Shown one piece after another: positions 63,231-64,000 of a DNA stretch of 64,000 nucleotides. The notes beneath the pieces were generated by a model. It was not told where the DNA came from. It ran no database searches and saw nothing but the letters and a program-made list of their open reading frames with translations. The stretch lies in contig NC_133933.1 in the NCBI RefSeq assembly GCF_031877795.1, positions 7,190,632-7,254,631 of the forward strand. Direction: 5' to 3'. Position 1 is the first letter of the stretch. Every line of letters begins with the position of its first letter. The stretch is from Strix aluco. Taxonomy: Eukaryota; Chordata; Aves; Strigiformes; Strigidae. A program made the translations under genes and the position numbers.

Positions 63231-64000
63231 CACCTGAGGACAGAAATGGTAAATAATACCTGCTGAGTGCCTCTGGGCTGTGTGGATGACACCCAGGAGC
63301 TAAGAGATTCCCGAGACACCTGCAGAAATGCCGCCTCGGAGAAAAGCACAGACAAGAACCGAAAGCAAAGATGCTTAGCCCAAGAGGAATTTGATGCAAG
63401 CTACAGGCACTCCAGTCTGCAAAGCATCCCATAAGAAAAGATACCAATGGCTAAATCCTCTATTTTTAATTCAACATCCCAACTTCCACATGACAGCAAG
63501 TCCAGAAAAATGCCACACTGACATTAGAGCAACGGAGGAGCCACAGAAGCCCACGACATCCATTTTTCAGTTCTGGACATTACTGTGCGACTGTGAGCAG
63601 CATCATGGGAGGTATAAGGAGATGGCATAATGCTTGTTTGCAGAACTTTTATTGCTAATCGACATTTCTGCAGAGGTCCCCAGGCAGTCGCAGGCAGCGC
63701 TGGTTGGCCAGGCCGTGGAAAGCAGCCTAATGTCGCATCCTGAGTGGCACACAAATGGGGGCCGTATTTCTGACGGAGACTCTGGCAAAGAAGTAATGGA
63801 TATAAACGTGCCTAAATGTGCTGAATCTGAGCAAAGGCACTTGTAGCCAATCTTTGCTCAAACAATATGATTGTCTTACAAATTGCATACTTCCTTTAAT
63901 TTCCACATTTATCGTGAAATGAGCTAAATCCCTCAGGGACCATCAAAGCACCTCATTTAAGAAATATCAACATAGACAAAGGAAAGCTTTCCTTTCAACC

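Larger units (their letters stand above)
61500..64000. other. Unique non-coding sequence to the window end
   Basis: Paired A runs lie at 62290-62302 and 62305-62316, and a (CAAAC)n run at 63209-63230. The block at 62040-62180 has the look of conserved non-coding DNA. No gene is recognised. Confidence 0.5.

Noticed and set aside
1..64000. CRISPR arrays, operons, phage or bacterial defence systems
   Set aside because: The sequence is clearly vertebrate (avian CR1 elements, splice-type signals, microsatellites). No regularly spaced direct repeats were seen.

Overview
This window looks like non-coding, macrochromosome-type DNA from a bird. The main evidence is several 5'-truncated CR1 LINE copies that closely resemble well-known avian CR1 subfamilies. 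In addition, there is no Alu, L1 or B1-type material, no bacterial-type gene packing, and no ORF longer than 271 codons. The species cannot be named from the sequence. A non-avian sauropsid is less likely because interspersed repeats are so sparse: about 2 kb of recognisable CR1 in 64 kb.

Layout. Positions 1-2700 are unique sequence with a weak exon-like segment (2182-2337). Positions 2708-4735 form a compound repetitive block: 1.45 kb of degenerate TA/TGTA-rich DNA, then C- and G-runs, then a 345-bp purine tract built on GGGAA/GGAAT. Next to it is the only stretch that looks convincingly exonic (4815-5245). It has a good splice acceptor followed by 143 open codons encoding membrane helices, with spacing that resembles the S2-S4 part of a polycystin-1-type channel. 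A CR1 copy inserted in reverse starts at its stop codon (5247-5945). From 6 to 64 kb I find no convincing gene. That part holds low-copy sequence, homopolymer and T-run/G-run tracts, a 300-bp TTTAA/TTTTA pentanucleotide microsatellite (14776-15081), two more clear CR1 copies (36177-36580 and 54945-55681, both +), an older CR1 (39972-40225, -), an ancient amniote LINE tail (44125-44265, -) and a possible CR1 tail remnant (45375-45415).

The most interesting signal is a pair of related non-repetitive elements in direct orientation, 3.2 kb apart (17018-17126 and 20241-20349). By hand they align at about two thirds identity, and the first 28 bases match at 25 positions around a shared TAATTA homeodomain-type core. 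They look like an anciently duplicated regulatory element in a gene desert or long intron. An old unnamed interspersed repeat is the main alternative.

No CRISPR array, tRNA, rRNA, operon, CpG-island promoter or complete gene was found. Most short ORFs are chance readings of non-coding DNA. The window is best read as an intergenic or intronic regulatory landscape whose parent gene lies outside it.
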